64,000 nucleotides of DNA from contig CM031610.1 of NCBI GenBank assembly GCA_018398815.1, forward strand, positions 36,475,016 through 36,539,015. Direction: 5' to 3'. Origin of the DNA: Conus ventricosus (taxonomy: Eukaryota > Mollusca > Gastropoda > Neogastropoda > Conidae). Both the position numbers and the translations under genes were made by a program. Positions 47,321-61,200 of this stretch are shown here, in pieces (the stretch's first letter is position 1; every line of letters begins with the position of its first letter). A model generated the notes under the pieces. It made no database searches and was not told where the DNA came from. It saw nothing but the letters and a program-made list of their open reading frames with translations.

Positions 47321-49616
47321 TGCAATGAAGGTAGAAAATGGCAACCGTCCATCACCCGTTCCTCAGCCCAGAGATGGAGCCAGCGGGCGTCTGACCACGT
47401 GCAATTCAGCCTTGGACCTCCAGATGCCGTCTCGGCACAGGTCCTGAAACCTCCAGCCGGCGTCCCCATAAAGGCGAGTCCATTACAAGGTAGGTACATG
47501 GGGGGGGGCAAGTGTGGCTGTGAAGTCGTTTCGCATTGGGCAATTGTTTTTGACCTCACAACGTTTACATATTACTGCATTAGGGATATATTATACATTT
47601 TTTTCAAACTTAGTTTTTTTTTTTTTCTCTTAAAAATGACATGAAGAGAAAAAAATAGGATTGTTAAAAACGACAAAAACATTGAAAGCATCTGTTTACG
47701 TGCGATTTTGTGTACCTGAAGTTATCAAGGGAAAGTTAGCAGGGTGGTGAATCATTGAGCCACAAATGTACAACCAAGGGTCAGGTTCACTCGTTTTAAT
47801 TGCCAAACATTGAGTCGTAAAAGTTGCAAATCTAATGATAAATTCTATTTAGCGATGTTCATGCATCCGACAAGAAACTACTTTTGCTAGAATGTATATA
47901 TGGTAACCGACTGTGATGACTGAAGACCTTGACTTTGCCATTCAGCAGATAACGTTGAGGTTTCTTTTGTCAATCAGTCATATTGTCCAGCCAACCACAC
48001 AGTGTCTATTCAGAGCATCGCACGAGCCTCCCCCCCCCCCCCCCCCCCAAAAGTATACATCCAGAGAAGATCGATTCCTGCAAAAGTTTACAATCCTGGG
48101 GGAAAAAAACGACACGGAAGCGCATCACTTCTCTTGATGTATCGCACACAGCTTGAAATAACATGAAAAGAATAATGGGAAAGTAGCTAAAGACCGCCAA
48201 AAAATACATTTTAAAAAGGATTTGGGCAAATTGACACCGCAGAGTGAACTGCTTGAATCCGCTTTGGATAATGCGTACAATTTTCACAACAAATTCGTCA
48301 GATACTTTAAAAAAAAACACACACACACACACCAGCAAACACCTGGCATGTCATAAACTGATGAAAATAACTGTAAAAGAGTGTTCATATCGAGGAGAGA
48401 ATGTTCAGAAATGGAGAAAAAACATTTAACGACAGTACAGTAAAGAAAAAGGCATATTCAAAAGAGTGGCAGAAAAGATGAAGTTACATAATACAGAACT
48501 TCCTATTAGCGGGCGAGTTTTTTGTACTGAAGATAATCTGTACTGCTTTGAAAGTGGAAACTGACGTAATGTTTTATTTACATAGGTCGGCATTAACACC
48601 TGTTTATTGGCAGTAAAAGTAGGATTCCACGTGTATTTATTTCCATTGATAAGATTTTTACTTGTTTCTATTTGCATATAGATTGGATGGGCGTGTGCGT
48701 GCGTCGAAGATAGAATTCGACACGATTTTATATGCATTGAAAGGGTTTGACATGTTTTTATATATTGATAGAAGTAAAGATAAGACACGTTTACATTTGC
48801 ATAGATTGCAGGACTTGGTATATTATATTTGCATGGAATGCAAGATTTGAAATGCCCTTATTTGCATTATTGGTAGAGTCTGAGATGTTTTTGTTTCCGT
48901 AGATGACATATTTTTTTATTCGCATTGAAGGTGCGATTTGACATACTTTTATTTGCATTGAAGGTCAGATAGGACATGTCGTTTGAATTGAAGGTGGGAT
49001 GTGCCACATTTTTATTTCCATGTAAGGTAGGATGTGACATGTTTTAAATAGAAGGCAAGACACGACATGGTTTTTTGTATAGAAGATGAAATCTGACCTT
49101 TTGTTATTTGCATTTAAAGTAAGATGTGACATGTTTTTATTTGCATTGAAGGTGAAGTTTCACATAATTTTATTTGCATTGAAGGTAGTTCTTGACATGG
49201 ATTTATTTTCACTGAATGGAGGATCTGACGTATTTTATTTGTATTGAAGATAGGATTTGACATGTTTTGAACTAACAGAAGGGGTGGGGGTGCATTGAAG
49301 GTAAAGTTTGTGTTTTTCTATGTATTGAAAGTTACATTTGACATGTGTTTGCATTGAAAGGAAAATTCGGCATTGTTTTTATTTGCATGGAGGGTTAGAT
49401 TTCACATGTTTATATTTACGTTGGATGTAAGATTTAACATGTAGTCGGTTACATGAAAGGTAAGATCTGACACGATTTATTTTTGGATTGGAGAGAAGCT
49501 TTCTCAATGTTTTTGTATTGAAAGTAGTCGTTAAAATTCTCTTAAAGTGTACATGATGGTAAATTTTTACTCTTTTCTTTTTTTTCTAATTTTTTTTTCT
49601 TTTTATTATTTTTTGG
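47321..49616. repeat. composite tandem unit, copy 3
   Basis: All landmarks are present over 2.3 kb: opening block at 47321-47510, a short G tract, the AT-rich middle with poly-C at 48031-48048, AAAAAGGATTTGGGCAAATT near 48213, and a long minisatellite 48570-49560. The segment around 49080-49130 is the uninterrupted counterpart of the 10.3 kb element's insertion site. Confidence 0.8.
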
Positions 49617-50860
49617 CAACGAAGGTAGAAATTGACTAGTCCATTATCCGTTCATCAGCTCAGAGATAGAGCCGGCGGGCGTCTAACCACGTTGCATTCA
49701 GCCTTGGAGCTCCAGATCCTATCGACACAGGTCTGAGACCCCCAGCCAGCGCCGCCCTGTAAAGGTAAGTCCGTTTAAAAGGGAGTTAAGTGGGGAGGGG
49801 GGGGGGGGGGGGGGGGGCAAGTGTGTCTAAGGAGTCGCTTCGCATCGGGTTTTTTTCTCGTTTGTTTGAAATGACCCCACAATGCTTACATATAACAGTT
49901 CTGCGTCAGAATATGTTAACACATTTGTTCCTTAAAGGTTAAAAGTTTTTAAGGACATGAAAAGAAAAACTTTTAGGAACACGGTTTTCATGTTTTTATT
50001 TTCTTAAGACTTGTGTATCTGACATTATCATGGGAAAATCAATGGGGTGGTAAATTACTGAGCCACAAATGTACAAGAGTCAAGTAAACTTTTTAATTTT
50101 CAAGCACTTGGAAGAAACAAAAAAAAAATCATATCGAGTCGTAATAGTTGGGAAAACTAAACCATGAATTTTATTTAGCAATGTTGTAATCCGACAAGGA
50201 AACTGTTAATTGAATATGATATATGGTGACTTCGACTGTGTGATAACTAAAGACCTTGACTTTACCGTTAGCAGATTACATTTAGGTTTCTTTGTTAATC
50301 GTCATATCCCAGCCAGCACACAGGGTCTATTCAGAGCAATCGCACTGGCCAAAAAAAAAAAGGGTTGCATCCTGAAAAGATCAGATGGTGTAAAAGTTTA
50401 CATCCCAGAAAAGCAACGACACGGAAGCGCAACATTCCGCGTGATTTATCGCAGTCAGATTAAAACAACGTAAAAATCCTCGTAAGCTAGACCACGAAAA
50501 TACATTAATTTTTTTAAAAAGCGATTTGGGCAAGTAGACACTGCAGAATGAACAACTTGAGTCCGCTGTGGATAATGCGTACAATCTTCACAACAAAGCT
50601 GTCAGATTACTTTTAAAAAACAAAACTAAAAAAAAATGGCATGTCATGGATTGTAATGAGAAATAACTGTAAAAGTATTTTACTATCTTAGAGAGGAGAA
50701 TGTTCACATACGGAGAAAAACATTTGACGAAAGTGTTAAAAAAAAAATAAAAAAAGCGTCAAAAGAGTGACAGAAAAGAAAGTTACAAATGCAGAACTTC
50801 CAGATGGCGGGAAAGTGATTTGTACATGCACTTGTCACTCACATCGGGCCCGCACAAAGG
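49617..50860. repeat. composite tandem unit, copy 4 (truncated)
   Basis: The opening block ends in TGTAAAGGTAAGT near 49765, poly-G lies at 49798-49817, and AAAAAGCGATTTGGGCAAGT is near 50516. It fades out near 50860 without the minisatellite. Confidence 0.75.
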
Positions 50861-53800
50861 TGACGGGAAATCATTAACACTTTAGAAAATAATCAAATTT
50901 TATGTAACCTGACTTCGAGCCCCCACCCGTCACTACACAACACACTTAACTATCATACAAAAATGTAAAATCATACAGATAACCTCATAATCGCATCCCC
51001 TGTTCTTAAGTTACTCTTATTTAACCAGGAAAGACAACATTCCACTATTCTGGTTGCACTCTTATAAACTTGATAACAAATAAACGTTCATAACTAGCCA
51101 GCATTCCTTGGTTGGCCAGTCGGTTCTCTCATCACTCTGTGCGACTACGATCGCTGAAGCTGCCACACTGTTGTCCTCTCGACTGGCTGAATCCCAGTTG
51201 GGGGACACTGGCAACGTAGCTTGAGCTGCACCCTCAGACCGAGTCTTCTGGACTCCACTGAACTTCGCCCTCTCCACGGAAAGGGCTCCTGTCGGCCTCT
51301 CCCACAGGTCTTCTCTGGCTGCAAACACCCCACCGTTGTCTGGCAGCTCCCTGTCTAGGCCGTAACAGGCTGACACGTCATGCTGTTTACCATCCCCGCA
51401 CAGGAGACAATTCTTCTCGTCGGCTACAGCAACCTCCACTGTCTTACGTCCCCACCCAGGAGACAATTCTCTATCGTCGGCTACGAGGCTACAGCAACCT
51501 CCACTGTCTTACGTCCCCACCCAGGAGACAATTCTCTACTGTCGTCGGCTTCGAGGCGACAGGAAATCTCTGCTTTTCGCTGTATTTTCTTGAGGCCTCG
51601 GTAAGATGGGATGAGTTCTCTTTCTCTTGTATCCATTCTCAACCAGAGAGAACCCGAGTTAAACTGGTTCGACCAGTGGAATTACCGGCACACACATCGC
51701 AACGATTTGCACCAATAACTCCCCGAGTTATTTTCATTCCACCAATGGAATCGCTAGTCATGTACACATACACACACACAACCACCCCACACACACACAC
51801 ACACCACCACAGCTGCTAGCACCAAAGAGTTGGGTACCGAGTAGTTAATGCATAACCTCCAATTCAAACTCGCGTTCGATTCCCCGAAGCTACCCATTGT
51901 ACTAACAGCCTGGACTTCTCCATACACCAGGACTGATGTTTCAAGTGTTTGCTACACTTATGGCCAACAAGGTGCAAAGCACTCAACAGGCCGAAACTTC
52001 CCCAAATGTGTTTCTCCCTCAGGACAAGAACGGCTGAATGGTCACTGTGCCCTGCCTGCAGCCGACGGTCACCGAACCGTGACGGTCGCCTGCCATGATC
52101 GCCTCCCCTCAGGCCCACTGGACAACCCAGAGAATAGCCAGTGGTGGAGGGACGCTCTCCCCACCAGGATCGGCAGGTCGACATGTACTTTGTTACTACC
52201 CCCTAGACATGCGAATCCCTTCCCACTAACTCTCCCTCCTTCGGTATACGACTCGGGTATTCCCCTTTGCTAGGCCTAATGCCCGAGTTCGCACACTTGA
52301 AGAACTCGAGGAAACTGATCTCAACATCCCTTAATTTATCTAAAGGACGGGAGAGCATTCGGCCGACTCATGACATACTGACATCTGGAGATGTTATCAC
52401 GATGAAACATTTTCGTGAAATATGACTTGCCCTTGGATTGCTCGCGGTTTATGACATAGTTCTGTTTAAGGAGAGATATTGAACATAGAAGTTTCTGCTA
52501 CGTTTCCCAATCTGACCACAGCTCGCATGTATTTGACGTAAACGCCAGTAATTTTAGTGGCTACATTAACTTACAACACGCAAGAGATGATAGGTCTACT
52601 GAAAAAATCTTATACCGAATTAATCGTTGAGATTCTATCAATAGACCATCTCTTACAGGGCTTGATTCTACACCCAAGTTTTGTTTCGAGCCTAGGGTGC
52701 CGAAGGTGAAAACCTTTTTTAATAGGATCGGAGTTTGTAAGAAAATGAGCGATTTATTGCATTGAATACTTAAATGATATCTGTATTGATAGCCTCCTTG
52801 GAGATAAATGGACTTTATCTAAGCCGGAAATGAGGTTTTGTACTAAATATGAAACGGCATTGACAAAGAAGGGAAAAATAAACACAGAAGGCACTAAGGC
52901 ATGCAGATTTCAGAGGAACTACAGCTGTCCTTTATTTATCCCACAAACACATACAGAAAATGTGTACTTTGACCCGAAATTCCAAACCTTAAGCACCAAC
53001 TAGCGTGACGTACTGCAAGTCTAGAAATGCAAAAAGAGCACAATCAGAGCAAGAATTCGATGGATAGAAGGGAAAGGTGATTGACTATTTTCTCAATTTA
53101 GAAAAAAAAAAGATTTAGACGGTCAAACAAAACGTGCATTCATTCAGGAGACGAATCGAATCGAAGATAAGGTGGATGTCTCGGAAGAACACGCGTCATA
53201 CGTGACAAAAAACTCGAACTACAGTTGAAGCCTGACGCCATGGAGGGAATAACTTCCTAGAAAATGGAAGACCCTCCTCCTATGACATAGTATTTAAGAC
53301 GGATGCTTATGTGAATGGATTTGTCGCTCTTGAGGAATGAACCGAGGCCTTGAATATCACGCAGAATGTCTCGGGAGGGATGCTCACTCAACGCTGGCTT
53401 CACAAATAAATGTTGTTAGTAGAAGGCTAACGAGGTGAAATCCAGCGAACGTTGTGCCAGAACAGGCGCCACTGGGCACCACTGAAGTGACTGGGCAGCA
53501 TTGCACCGTTTCCTCTGGTCCATGACTTGATACTGAGTGCTCTGTACGGAGCGCTGGTGCCAAAACGGCAACAGGGACACTAGGGTTTGTGGGTGTGTAC
53601 GGGGAGCCGGAATAGCTGCTGGAGAGTGGTGGCACTGAAGATGAGAGGGAAGAAGTCACACAAGATAGCTCTCGTCCTGAGAGTCAGGGATTGGCCTTTT
53701 AAAATTAACGAAACTCTTGGACCGAAAACAGTGTTTAAACCAGTTAACTTGAAAGCCCTGCCACAAGCATTTCTTATCGTGGCCTTAGGGCTTGCTTTGG

Positions 53801-54109
53801 CCGTGTAGATCCCTTGGGCTGCGCTGACAGGGAGATAAAATACCCGATGAATGCTAGTTGTCCAAAACGCTCCAAGACCTATAAAGCCAATTGCTACTGG
53901 CCGAGGCAAAAAGAGTCGATGCTCTAGTAGGGTCTTCCGTGTTAAGCAGGCTGAAAGTGAGGGTCCTGACTTAATGGAACCCGCTTTTTATCGGGTTTCT
54001 GTTTTCTTAATGGATATTTTCAGTTTTCAACTCGCTTTCAGGTATTTGTTCCATTTTTTTCTTTTCTGTGTAGTGGTCTCAAGACCCTACTGCGTATATC
54101 GTGCAGGCT
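50861..54109. other. no recognised gene; small repeats
   Basis: A 66-bp direct repeat (CAGGAGACAATTCTCTAYCG, then CTACAGCAACCTCCACTGTC) occurs 2-3 times at 51400-51545. A GTTCGATTCC box-B-like word at 51873-51882, with a weak box-A-like AGTAGTTAATGC upstream, might be a SINE head. Frames at 53384-53909 on the minus strand are not recognisable. Confidence 0.4.
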
Positions 54110-54295
54110 GACCAGTGGAGGGTTGAGAGATCCTGAAGATGGCCAAAGAACAGTGCGATTTTCGTAAATACCAATAAACCGTTGACTATCTTTGTCCGTC
54201 TATATCGTTTTATCGTTGTCCAATTAAAACAAAACCCTCCGCTGTTTTTCTGACTTTGGATAAAGCCTATGACACCACATAAAAATAGGATTTTT
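54110..54295 (+). pseudogene. LINE reverse transcriptase fragment
   Basis: One frame with a single stop reads MAKEQCDFRKYQ, then TVDYL..., then KPSAVFLTLDKAYDTT. This is the segment just before the first catalytic aspartate region of a Jockey-like reverse transcriptase (normally F-x-DLEKAYDTTW). It stands alone, ahead of an endonuclease segment of a second copy, so two LINE pieces abut here. Confidence 0.6.
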
Positions 54296-56161
54296 ATAAT
54301 TTGGGTTTGTGAGTGAATGATGGGTCGCCAACTTACGTCCGTTCTTCCAGACCACACGTTCATGTTTAGATTTGTCGATATGTGACCCCATCGCAGGTCC
54401 TGGACCGTGAGTGTCCATGATGATCTGCATGGAAGTAACGATTTTCCCAGTTGTGTTAAAATCCGTAACAACTGAAAACGCGCCTCTGTTCCAGAACACG
54501 TCCATTATAAAACGGCCAGTTGCAATCTTTTTGGCCGTAAACATTTCAAAGGAGCTTAACATTCAAAGTCAAGACCCAGCAGAATCTCGAACACTTTGAT
54601 CGAGTCTGCAAAAACCTGTATTTCGATGTCTTCCAATAAAACAATGCCCCAAACACCTTGGTTCAATTAACAGACAACGCAAACGGGCTCAGCATCGGGT
54701 GTTCCGAAGACCTTCAGCTCCCAATGCTCGAACTCAGCAAAAACTGCGTGCCAAAAGAAAACATACCTTTTTAATTAAATATATGATCAGTCTCGGAGAG
54801 ACTTCTGTTCGCAGCTGACATACAAAACGTTTAAGAAAAAAGTCCGAAACATCAAGAAAAATCGAAGGGAAAAACACCAACCCATCAATTCATCACCTGA
54901 AACTTGCCCATGCTTTGATAACTGATAAACAAGCTGTTGCCAGTCTGTTGGCCTCAACCATTCAACAGAACTCATCTTTAAGTAAAAATCTTTTTTTTCT
55001 TTAAACTGAGTTTCTCTTCATATAAGTTAACTTCTGAAACTGAAGTGTACAACCTACCATTTTTCAATAGATGAATGAAATCAACTCTGTAAACCTGTAA
55101 CTATCCTGCTCCTGGCCAGGATGATATTCGTTAATTTTGAAACATCTCCAAGGGAGCCGTCTCCAGACCGTGCTGAAAGTCTACAACCATTTCTGGACCA
55201 CAGGTGCTTACCGCCCTCCTGGCGGAAAGCCCTTTTTCCTATTCCTAAGCCTGGAAAAGATTTTGCCAGCCCTTCAAGTTGTCGCCCAGTAGCTCTGACC
55301 AGCTGCCTCTGCAAGCTAATGGAAAACATGAACTCCCGTCTGATGGGAAGCTGGAAAACGATGGCCCTTTGGCCAAAGAACAGTGCGGTTTTGGGAAGTA
55401 ACCACTCTGCTGTTGACCATGTAGTCCGTCTTGAAATCACCATCCGCAACGCCTTCAATAATAAACTGGGCTTTTTTCGATCCGGAGAAAGCCAAATCAT
55501 ACCACTTGAAATGCGGAAAATTCTTATGGATCTTCATAAAAATTAGTTTTCGGGGTCATCAGATTTTTATCAAAAACGTTTTGGCTGAACGGCAGTATCA
55601 TGTCCGTTTTGGCACCATGCTGTCTGACGTCCGTGGGCAGGAGTTTGGTGTACCCCTAAGGAGTATTATTTCCCCAGCTGTTTAGTATCAAAAGTAATGA
55701 GATTGCCAATTCAGTAAATTGGGGTTTTGAATCCTGTCTGTTAACTTCGCACTCTACGCCGTTGGAGCCTCCTATGCCAGAGTACAGCGTTGACTCGAGT
55801 TTTGTGTGGATAGGATCCGACAATGGGCGGAGGAAAACGGGTTTACCTTTTCAAATACCAAACAACTCGGTGTATCCATCGTCATCATTTTCGTCAGTTC
55901 TTTGCCGATTCTGAAATTCGTTTGGACAAGTCCACAATTCCAGCTGTGAAAGAAGCCAAATTTCTGGATGTTATTACTTTTAACCAAAAACTGAACTTAA
56001 AGTCACATTCAACGCTTAAAGGCTCTGAACATGTGTGCAATAACAATAACAACGATGATGATGATGACGATAACGATAATAATAATCACGATAATAATAA
56101 TAACTTTTGGCATCAAGGAATACAAATGATTGAGTAAAACGCCAGCAGTGCTATTGAAAGA

Positions 56162-56211
<50 letters not shown>

Positions 56212-57660
56212 AGGGAGTGCGTGTAATTGAGAGGAAAAACCCGAGATAGAAAAGGGAGTGGACAGATACGCGAGTAAAGAATAGGTTAATGAATAAAATG
56301 GAGATGGTGAGGGGAAGGGAGAAAGGAAGATCGCTGTGGTATGTACATGAGGTAAATGATTAGTGTGGCAGTACGTCTGGACAGTTCTGCGGCTGGTGTT
56401 TGTGGGATGATGGATTGGCACAGGTTTTCGATATTGATGCCAAGTGAACAGAAGGTCCCTAGTCTGGCAACAAGATGGGACTCCAGAATAGTACGCTGAA
56501 AGTTGTCACTCTTGTGATGCCACAGCGCCAGGGCTTTGGCATAATTGCTGTGTTGGGAATGGTTAAATGCAGATCGAGCGACTGGTTTGGGTCCATGATG
56601 GTGGGTGCCGGCCAGGTGTTTGCATTAACGTGTCTCAAAGTATGCAGGATGTCTTATATACATAGATCTTAACGCACGCTTCGCAGTAGATAGCATACAC
56701 TTTCCATACATCCAGTTCCCACTAGACACTTGAAGAGAACCTGATTTCAGTTCCACACTTAAGAATCCGTATTCTCCACTATATGAACAATGCAGACATT
56801 GACCCGGAGTTTGTTTGTTTGTTTGATTTGTGCAAATTTCCAGACAATCCACCGTGGAGTCTCCATACTCCGGAGATCTTTGGTCTGGCCTCTTGTCACA
56901 AAGACTTCACCAGCTCTCTTGGCAGACGAATTTTTACTGAATTTCCATCCGAAAAATGGCTGCAGATCTGAAGAGGGGGTTGCCACTGCAGCGTTTTACG
57001 CGACAGCTCCTCCTCAGATGTTCTAAACACATTCCCTCTGATAGCACCATCTACTGCTGACAGTGTTGGTCCTGGCTCTTGCATTGGTCACTAAATCAAA
57101 ACATAAAGACTGTCCTCATTCTGTCGGACTCCCACCCTTTCTGCTCTGAACGCCATTGCTGGCCGTAACCTCAAGCACTCTCAGTCGATGAAATCGCTTG
57201 AACTGTTCACCTATATGAAGTTTGGATTGTACCACAGTTTTTTGCTCGGGTCCCCCGATCATGTCGGCATTCGAGACAAAGAAGTGGTAGATCGACTTGC
57301 CAGAATCCACAAATGAGTTGAATAAATTCTATCTTTCACGCTGATCTGCACCCTAAAGCTAAGGCTTATATCAAAGGCCTCTGGCAAGAGGAATGGGATT
57401 TGCAGACAGAAAACAAACTGATTTCCAGGGCGGCCGTAAAGAAGAAAGTCTTTTGCCGTTCGCACCCAGGCCACTCCTTGAACACCCACTCATATCAGTT
57501 AAAAGGGGGAGAAAAAGCTCCGTGCTACATTTCATGTGATGTACCACTCGCCACGAAGGCATGTTCTTACAGAGTGTTGGGACTTGCATGTCAGACATAA
57601 ACACTTCATAGCAGACTCCATGAAAATCTTGTTTGGAGATGTCCCACGTAATGTTATCGT
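54296..57660 (+). pseudogene. Jockey-like non-LTR retrotransposon ORF2, dead copy
   Basis: In order: the end of an apurinic-type endonuclease (VHDDLHGSNDFPSCVKI near 54405-54455, where the usual GSDH is GSND), a linker (RVFRRPSAPNARTQQKLRAK near 54700), reverse transcriptase (IPKPGKDFASPSSCRPVALT near 55240; LTSCLCKLME; QEFGVPLRSIISP near 55640; KFLDVITFNQKLNLKSH near 55950), an RNase H remnant (56990-57310), and a tail with GHSLNTHSYQL (57470) and CYISC. The catalytic YxDD region near 55740 reads VNFALYAVGA, so a catalytic aspartate is gone. Many frameshifts and stops. TG repeats (56163-56209) and an AAT/GAT-rich stretch (56040-56103) interrupt it. Confidence 0.7.
56163..56209. repeat. (TG)n microsatellite
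   Basis: An uninterrupted TG run within LINE-derived sequence, preceded by an AAC/GAT/AAT-rich stretch at 56040-56103. Confidence 0.95.
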
Positions 57661-57894
57661 TTAACTTCTGAAAGATCAACATTTTTCATCTAAGAATTTA
57701 CGGAAGAAAGATGTCAAAGCAATTCCAGCGTTTCATGAAGAGAGCTTTGCCGTTCTCAGCCATAATCATCCTGAGTGGCGCGCGCGCACACCACACACAC
57801 ACACACCCACACACACACACACACACAAGCGTATGCCTGCACTAAAACACCAAGTGTCCACAGAACCGACAATCGGGTGAATCAAGTTGTGATT

Positions 57895-58240
57895 GGCGGG
57901 TCAATATTCCAGATGTGGAGTCGGTATCGAAGACCGAGGCGTCAATACTGAAGTTTGCAGGGTCAGTGTTGAAGATTGTCTGGTCAATGTTCGAGGTTCT
58001 AAGGACAACGTCGAGAACTGTACAGGTAGTATCAATGGGAAAATTTGGGAAATGGCATGTTGACATCGTCTGTCAAAAGTGAAGACGGTAAAGTCAACAT
58101 CGGAAATTGTAAGGTCGATATCAAAGATTGTACATTCGATCAGTATCGTAAACTGTGCGACTGTAGTAAGCTTATCAGTGTCGAAAATTTCATAGCTGTA
58201 GGGTTTGAATCTCGTATAACTGAAGGGTCGGTATCCAAGA
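57895..58240. repeat. degenerate 27-33 bp repeat array
   Basis: Words of the form GTCAATATCGAAGATTGTA recur about 11 times with heavy divergence (GTCGGTATCGAAGACCG, GTCAGTGTTGAAGATTG, GTCGATATCAAAGATTG and so on). The minus strand stays partly open and reads FDIDLTISDVDF-like repeats, but it is not called coding. Confidence 0.7.
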
Positions 58241-61200
58241 TTGTTGGGGCGGGGGGGGGTGGGGTGGGGTGGACATTGACGGACTAGCACTCGTGTGCAT
58301 GCAAAGACAAAGTGCTCTCGCCAAGCTGGAATGCAATGCAGACACGAAATTTCATAAATAGTGGACGCTAGCCGAGCTGTCGATGCATTTTCTGCATTAT
58401 GAAATTAAGGCAAACCGTGCTGGATTTTTTTTTTACCCCGCGCCTCCCATACGAATCGGTGTAGTCATTTGAATTATATTCAGTCCACAACTTATTGAAC
58501 TACGCATTTTAACATAAGATGAACTCTCAAAATGGCTATAAAAGATTTACGATGAGGAAAAAAAAGCGCATGCGCGCCTGTAATGCATGTTGCTCTCGTT
58601 TACGTTCTCCAATGACTTTAGCGTTACAATGAAGACAGCTTTGTATTTTACCTCATGGCTCGTTGGTGACCGCACTTCAAGTAGTATGTTCGCCTGGATA
58701 ACGGCCGTTTTGAGCAAGTGAAATGTTAGTTACAATAACAGTAACCTAAATTTGGAATAACAATATATCTTCGGCTAGGTATTGAATTTAACCTTCTCAG
58801 TCAGTTCAAAGAAAAGTTTTAAAAAGTATTGCGATTTCACCCACTGATTATCACATTTCTGTATAAATAAAACTGTTGGGTTTAACATACATTTTTGCCG
58901 TTCTGCACGTTTGTGTGAAGGCCAACGTTAACTCAGTTTTGAGAAAGGACAGATCTGTCTGAAAACATAGGTGGGCAAATTTAAGGAGGGGAGTGAAAGT
59001 GCTGAAAGACCGAAAAGCTGATCAGCTTTTTTTTTTTCTGTCCCTTAACTTTCACACTTCAGCGCCCCCCCCCCCCCCCCCCCCGTGGGCGTGTTCGAGT
59101 TAACTGCCAGGCAAATGTACACATCTTTCTTCCCCCTCGTTTTGTACTGGACACTCTTCGCATTTCCCACGCACTCAAAAGCGACTCGAACACAAGACGG
59201 GTAAAACGAAAGTGACCTCGGCCACTTTTATTATCTTTAGCGCAGCGGCTAAATCAGATCTGTCAAAGAAATGAAGACACCAGAGGCTAAATGAGTGAAC
59301 AGTGTGACCTCCACAAAAAGAACAAAAACCATTGTAACGTGGGAGAAAAAATACATACTATACAATCGTCAGTACATATACAATAGCAGTCATGTTACAA
59401 ACACAGTAGCAATAGTGTACATCCAACCTTGACATTTGGTTATACGAATTCTTTAATACTGAATCGGGGGAGCAGCAGACAGGATAGACGGCTGTCCACT
59501 CCAGAATAATTCATCAAATCTTGAGAACAGAAAAGGAAACATACGCGAAGAGATGCACAGACAAATCAACGGGTGTGATCTGACGTTTCAAAGGAAGAAA
59601 ATGAACACAAATCTGACGTTTCAAAGGAAGAAAATGAACACAGAGCCCATTTTCACGTCCCATTGATGTCCAGTACTCGCGGGAGGAAGCAGCGTTCTCT
59701 TAACACTTCATCTCCCTATGCTCGGATACCTTAAGGCAGTGGCCACGAGGTCAGCAAAGAATCTGTGACTAAAACGGCTTGTTCACCGCCAAGCTCCTTT
59801 CCGTCTGTCGTTTTTCCTTACCCGTGGCAACGCACCCACTGCCTGAACGTAGACGTACGGACGGGAAGGGGGTGGTGGGTCTGGAAGCTCCGACCATGGG
59901 TACCAGGTGATCGCTGCTCGGCAGTGACAGCGTCATCTTGGACACCCTGCCAGACGGCCTGTTTGATTTGTTCATTCACTGTGGTGGCCAACGCCCAACC
60001 CAGCGTACACTGCTACGTCACATGAAAACACTCGCTCGCGCACACACATACACCTCTTTCGCGTCTGTATGAACTCGAAGAATGTTTTAAAGTCCGTCTT
60101 AGAAAAAAAACGATGCTTAAATGTCTATATGGATTTGTAATAATGCTTAAGACTGTATGAACTGGAAAGAAATAATGCTTAAAAGTCTGAACTATGTGAA
60201 CTGGTGAGAATCGGATGTTTGAAAACGTGAGAACGCAGCGTCTTTTAAGATCCATTTCTGAAAGGAAAAAATAAGTGTACACGGCCATGTTCTTCCAGAT
60301 GACCTCGACAGAAATCGAGTGGCCTTTTACACGGCGATCTATGGGCTTATTGCACACACAACTACCGGCCGTGTCTTGAGCTGTTCCGGGCACGTGTCCC
60401 CCATTGGTCAACGGAAAAGAACATGCACCACCACGCACACACACATTGGGCACTATCAACGCGAAACGGTCACACACAAAGGCTAGCGTACACAGAAAAG
60501 GACAAGTTGAACGTCTTGCGCATTCTTCGCGTGCGGAGATGAGAATGAACTTTATGCGTCAAATGTAATATGCTCAACACACAATTTCCAACATTAGCTT
60601 AAAAGAAAGACCAATAACGACGAATCCATTCTAAAATATTCAACACAATGCAATCTTAATTGACATTCACACATAACTCCATTCTAAAATATTCAACAAT
60701 GCTATCTTCCAACACAATGCTATCTTAATTGACACATTCACACGCATAACTCCATTCAAAAAAATATCCAACACATTGATATCATTGACAGTCACACGCA
60801 TAACTCGCTCTTCGTCATTACGCAGGTGTCATAAGATAAAGATAAAAAAAAAAATGCGTGGAGACGCTCGACCAGCGAGTGATAGCGATCCTGTCGTGGT
60901 TGCGATGTTCTATGTACGTGAAGCCACCAACAGATGAATTCCGAGTGCACGTGGTGATCCGGAAGACTGACATTCTCACGTCGGCTTAGCAAGCATGATG
61001 AAGCTGGACCCGGTTCTCTGAAAGAAACGAGAAAGTCACATGATCACATTTGCATTGTCAGATTTCCTGTCGAAGATAATTGGCTCTTCCCTGGATAACA
61101 CTGGGTGACGAGGTATACACAAACTCAAGTGGAGGCGTTTGGTATAAAATGATCTAAAAAGTCCGTATTCTGCACACAAATCGAAATCCTTTGGTCACTT

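Noticed and set aside
51829..51900. Second tRNA-derived SINE head
   Set aside because: Box B is good but box A is weak and no body, tail or flanking duplication can be defined.
53384..53909. Two minus-strand frames that might be a gene
   Set aside because: No motif, composition bias or splice logic; adjacent to LINE debris.
60013..60477. 154-codon minus-strand frame
   Set aside because: No recognisable domain or compositional signal; it lies in a stretch that may be untranslated.
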